Positions 6,436-7,207 of a stretch of DNA of 7,207 nucleotides are shown here, in pieces. This DNA is from an uncultured Clostridia bacterium. Its GTDB lineage: Bacteria; Bacillota; Clostridia; Oscillospirales; Acutalibacteraceae. Every line of letters starts with the position of its first letter. The first letter of the stretch is position 1. The DNA is taken from positions 1 to 7,207 of the forward strand of contig CAMPAT010000034.1 in the NCBI GenBank assembly GCA_946633275.1, in the 5' to 3' direction. Position numbers and translations under genes: made by a program. The notes below the pieces were generated by a model. The model made no database searches, was not told the origin of the DNA, and saw only the letters and a list, made by a program, of their open reading frames with translations.

Positions 6436-7207
6436 ATGAAGAAGATTAAGAATAAAGCAAGAGGCAATATTTTCGTAACATACTTTGTACTCTTTGCCTC
6501 AATATTCCTCGTAACGTTTACCGTACTCGGAACATCGCTCATAATCACGGTAAATTCTTACTCAATTAACGCGAAGACCGAGCTGTTGCAGGAAAATACG
6601 CAGTCAATCGCAAGCTCAATTTCGTCAACGCTGATTGTAAACAATATGAATTCCTCCTATTCTTACGAAAAAGAGGTAATCTGCGAATCGCTGTCAGTTG
6701 TATCGAGCTGTATCGACTCCGACGTTTTCGTATGCGACACCGCAGGAAACATAATACTGTGCAAGGAGCAGGTAGGAATATCCCCGTACTACACCTCCTC
6801 AATGGTATGCGACGATCACGTTAATCTGAAAATCGATGATAAGATTATCCAGAGCGTTTACGAAAACGGAACTGCCGTTTCAACAAGTACGATTAATAAT
6901 CAGAACTGCTACGTCGTAGGTACTGCAGTCGTTGCGCCGTCTTACGCCTCCGGTTCGGAGGGCTCGGGCAACATCATCGGCTCTGTTTTCGCAGTAGTTG
7001 AAACGGGCACCGCAGGACTCGTGTCATCAGTAATCGAAATGGTCGTATTCATCGCGATTATCTGCCTTACAGTCGGCTTCATTATGATTTGGCTGCTCAC
7101 TAAGAAGATGATAACTCCGCTTCAGCAGATGAGCACCGCGGCGAAGCGTTTTGCAGTCGGCGACTTCTCGTATCGCGTAAATATCAGCGGGAATGATGAG
7201 CTTGCTG
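6436..7207 (+). CDS. Sensor histidine kinase, N-terminal part (runs off window)
   Basis: The open frame from ATG 6436 continues past the window edge, giving the first 257 residues of a membrane sensor kinase. After a basic start (MKKIKNKARGN) there is a first membrane segment at about 12-38. An extracytoplasmic domain follows (about 39-197); VFVCDTAGNIIL (97-108) looks like a Cache/PDC-type sensor strand pair. The second membrane segment is at about 199-221. The beginning of a HAMP linker follows, with Pro228 in KKMITPLQQM and GDFSYRV. The kinase core with the phosphorylated His lies beyond the window, so kinase identity rests on this layout and on the response regulator next door. The outer domain has six cysteines (83, 92, 100, 109, 125, 158). 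No Shine-Dalgarno is visible before the ATG, and an in-frame TAA at 6418-6420 excludes an upstream start. Confidence 0.88.
   Translation, partial: MKKIKNKARGNIFVTYFVLFASIFLVTFTVLGTSLIITVNSYSINAKTELLQENTQSIASSISSTLIVNNMNSSYSYEKEVICESLSVVSSCIDSDVFVCDTAGNIILCKEQVGISPYYTSSMVCDDHVNLKIDDKIIQSVYENGTAVSTSTINNQNCYVVGTAVVAPSYASGSEGSGNIIGSVFAVVETGTAGLVSSVIEMVVFIAIICLTVGFIMIWLLTKKMITPLQQMSTAAKRFAVGDFSYRVNISGNDELA

Overview
The window reads as ordinary chromosomal housekeeping DNA from a low-to-moderate GC Gram-positive anaerobe. It most resembles a gut-type Clostridia member of the Ruminococcaceae/Oscillospiraceae kind. This is an inference from three things: strong AGGAGG-type ribosome binding sites with AT-rich gene gaps, protein families typical of Clostridia (a YbiT/YkpA-type ABC-F ATPase, a DUF815 AAA+ ATPase, an OmpR-type two-component pair), and short GC-rich palindromes scattered between genes. 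I see no rRNA, tRNA, CRISPR array, transposase or phage gene.

Layout. Positions 1-139 hold the Lys/Ala/Pro-rich tail of an unidentified gene, followed by a terminator. A patatin-like lipid acyl hydrolase (209-1051, +) follows. It converges with an ABC-F ATPase (1196-2803, -) across a gap holding two strong hairpin terminators. A 311-bp gap (2804-3114) carries the ABC-F promoter, a 13-bp inverted repeat and the ilvC terminator. A class I ketol-acid reductoisomerase, ilvC (3115-4131, -), follows and has a near-consensus sigma-A promoter. A 220-bp AT-rich divergent gap rich in small palindromes separates ilvC from a DUF815-type AAA+ ATPase (4352-5581, +). Next come an OmpR/PhoB response regulator (5682-6377, +) and the first 257 residues of its membrane histidine kinase (6436 to the window edge). 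A 19-nt GC-rich palindrome lies between the last two.

How the genes relate. The response regulator and histidine kinase are clearly a functional pair. The remaining genes look like independent units: ilvC (branched-chain amino acid synthesis) and the ABC-F gene each have their own promoter, and there are hairpins between most genes. No new multi-gene system is evident. The points most worth a second look are the six-cysteine extracytoplasmic sensor of the kinase, the palindrome inside the two-component operon next to a kinase start with no visible Shine-Dalgarno, the asymmetric degenerate ATP sites of the ABC-F protein, and the symmetrical elements in the ilvC/AAA+ divergent gap.
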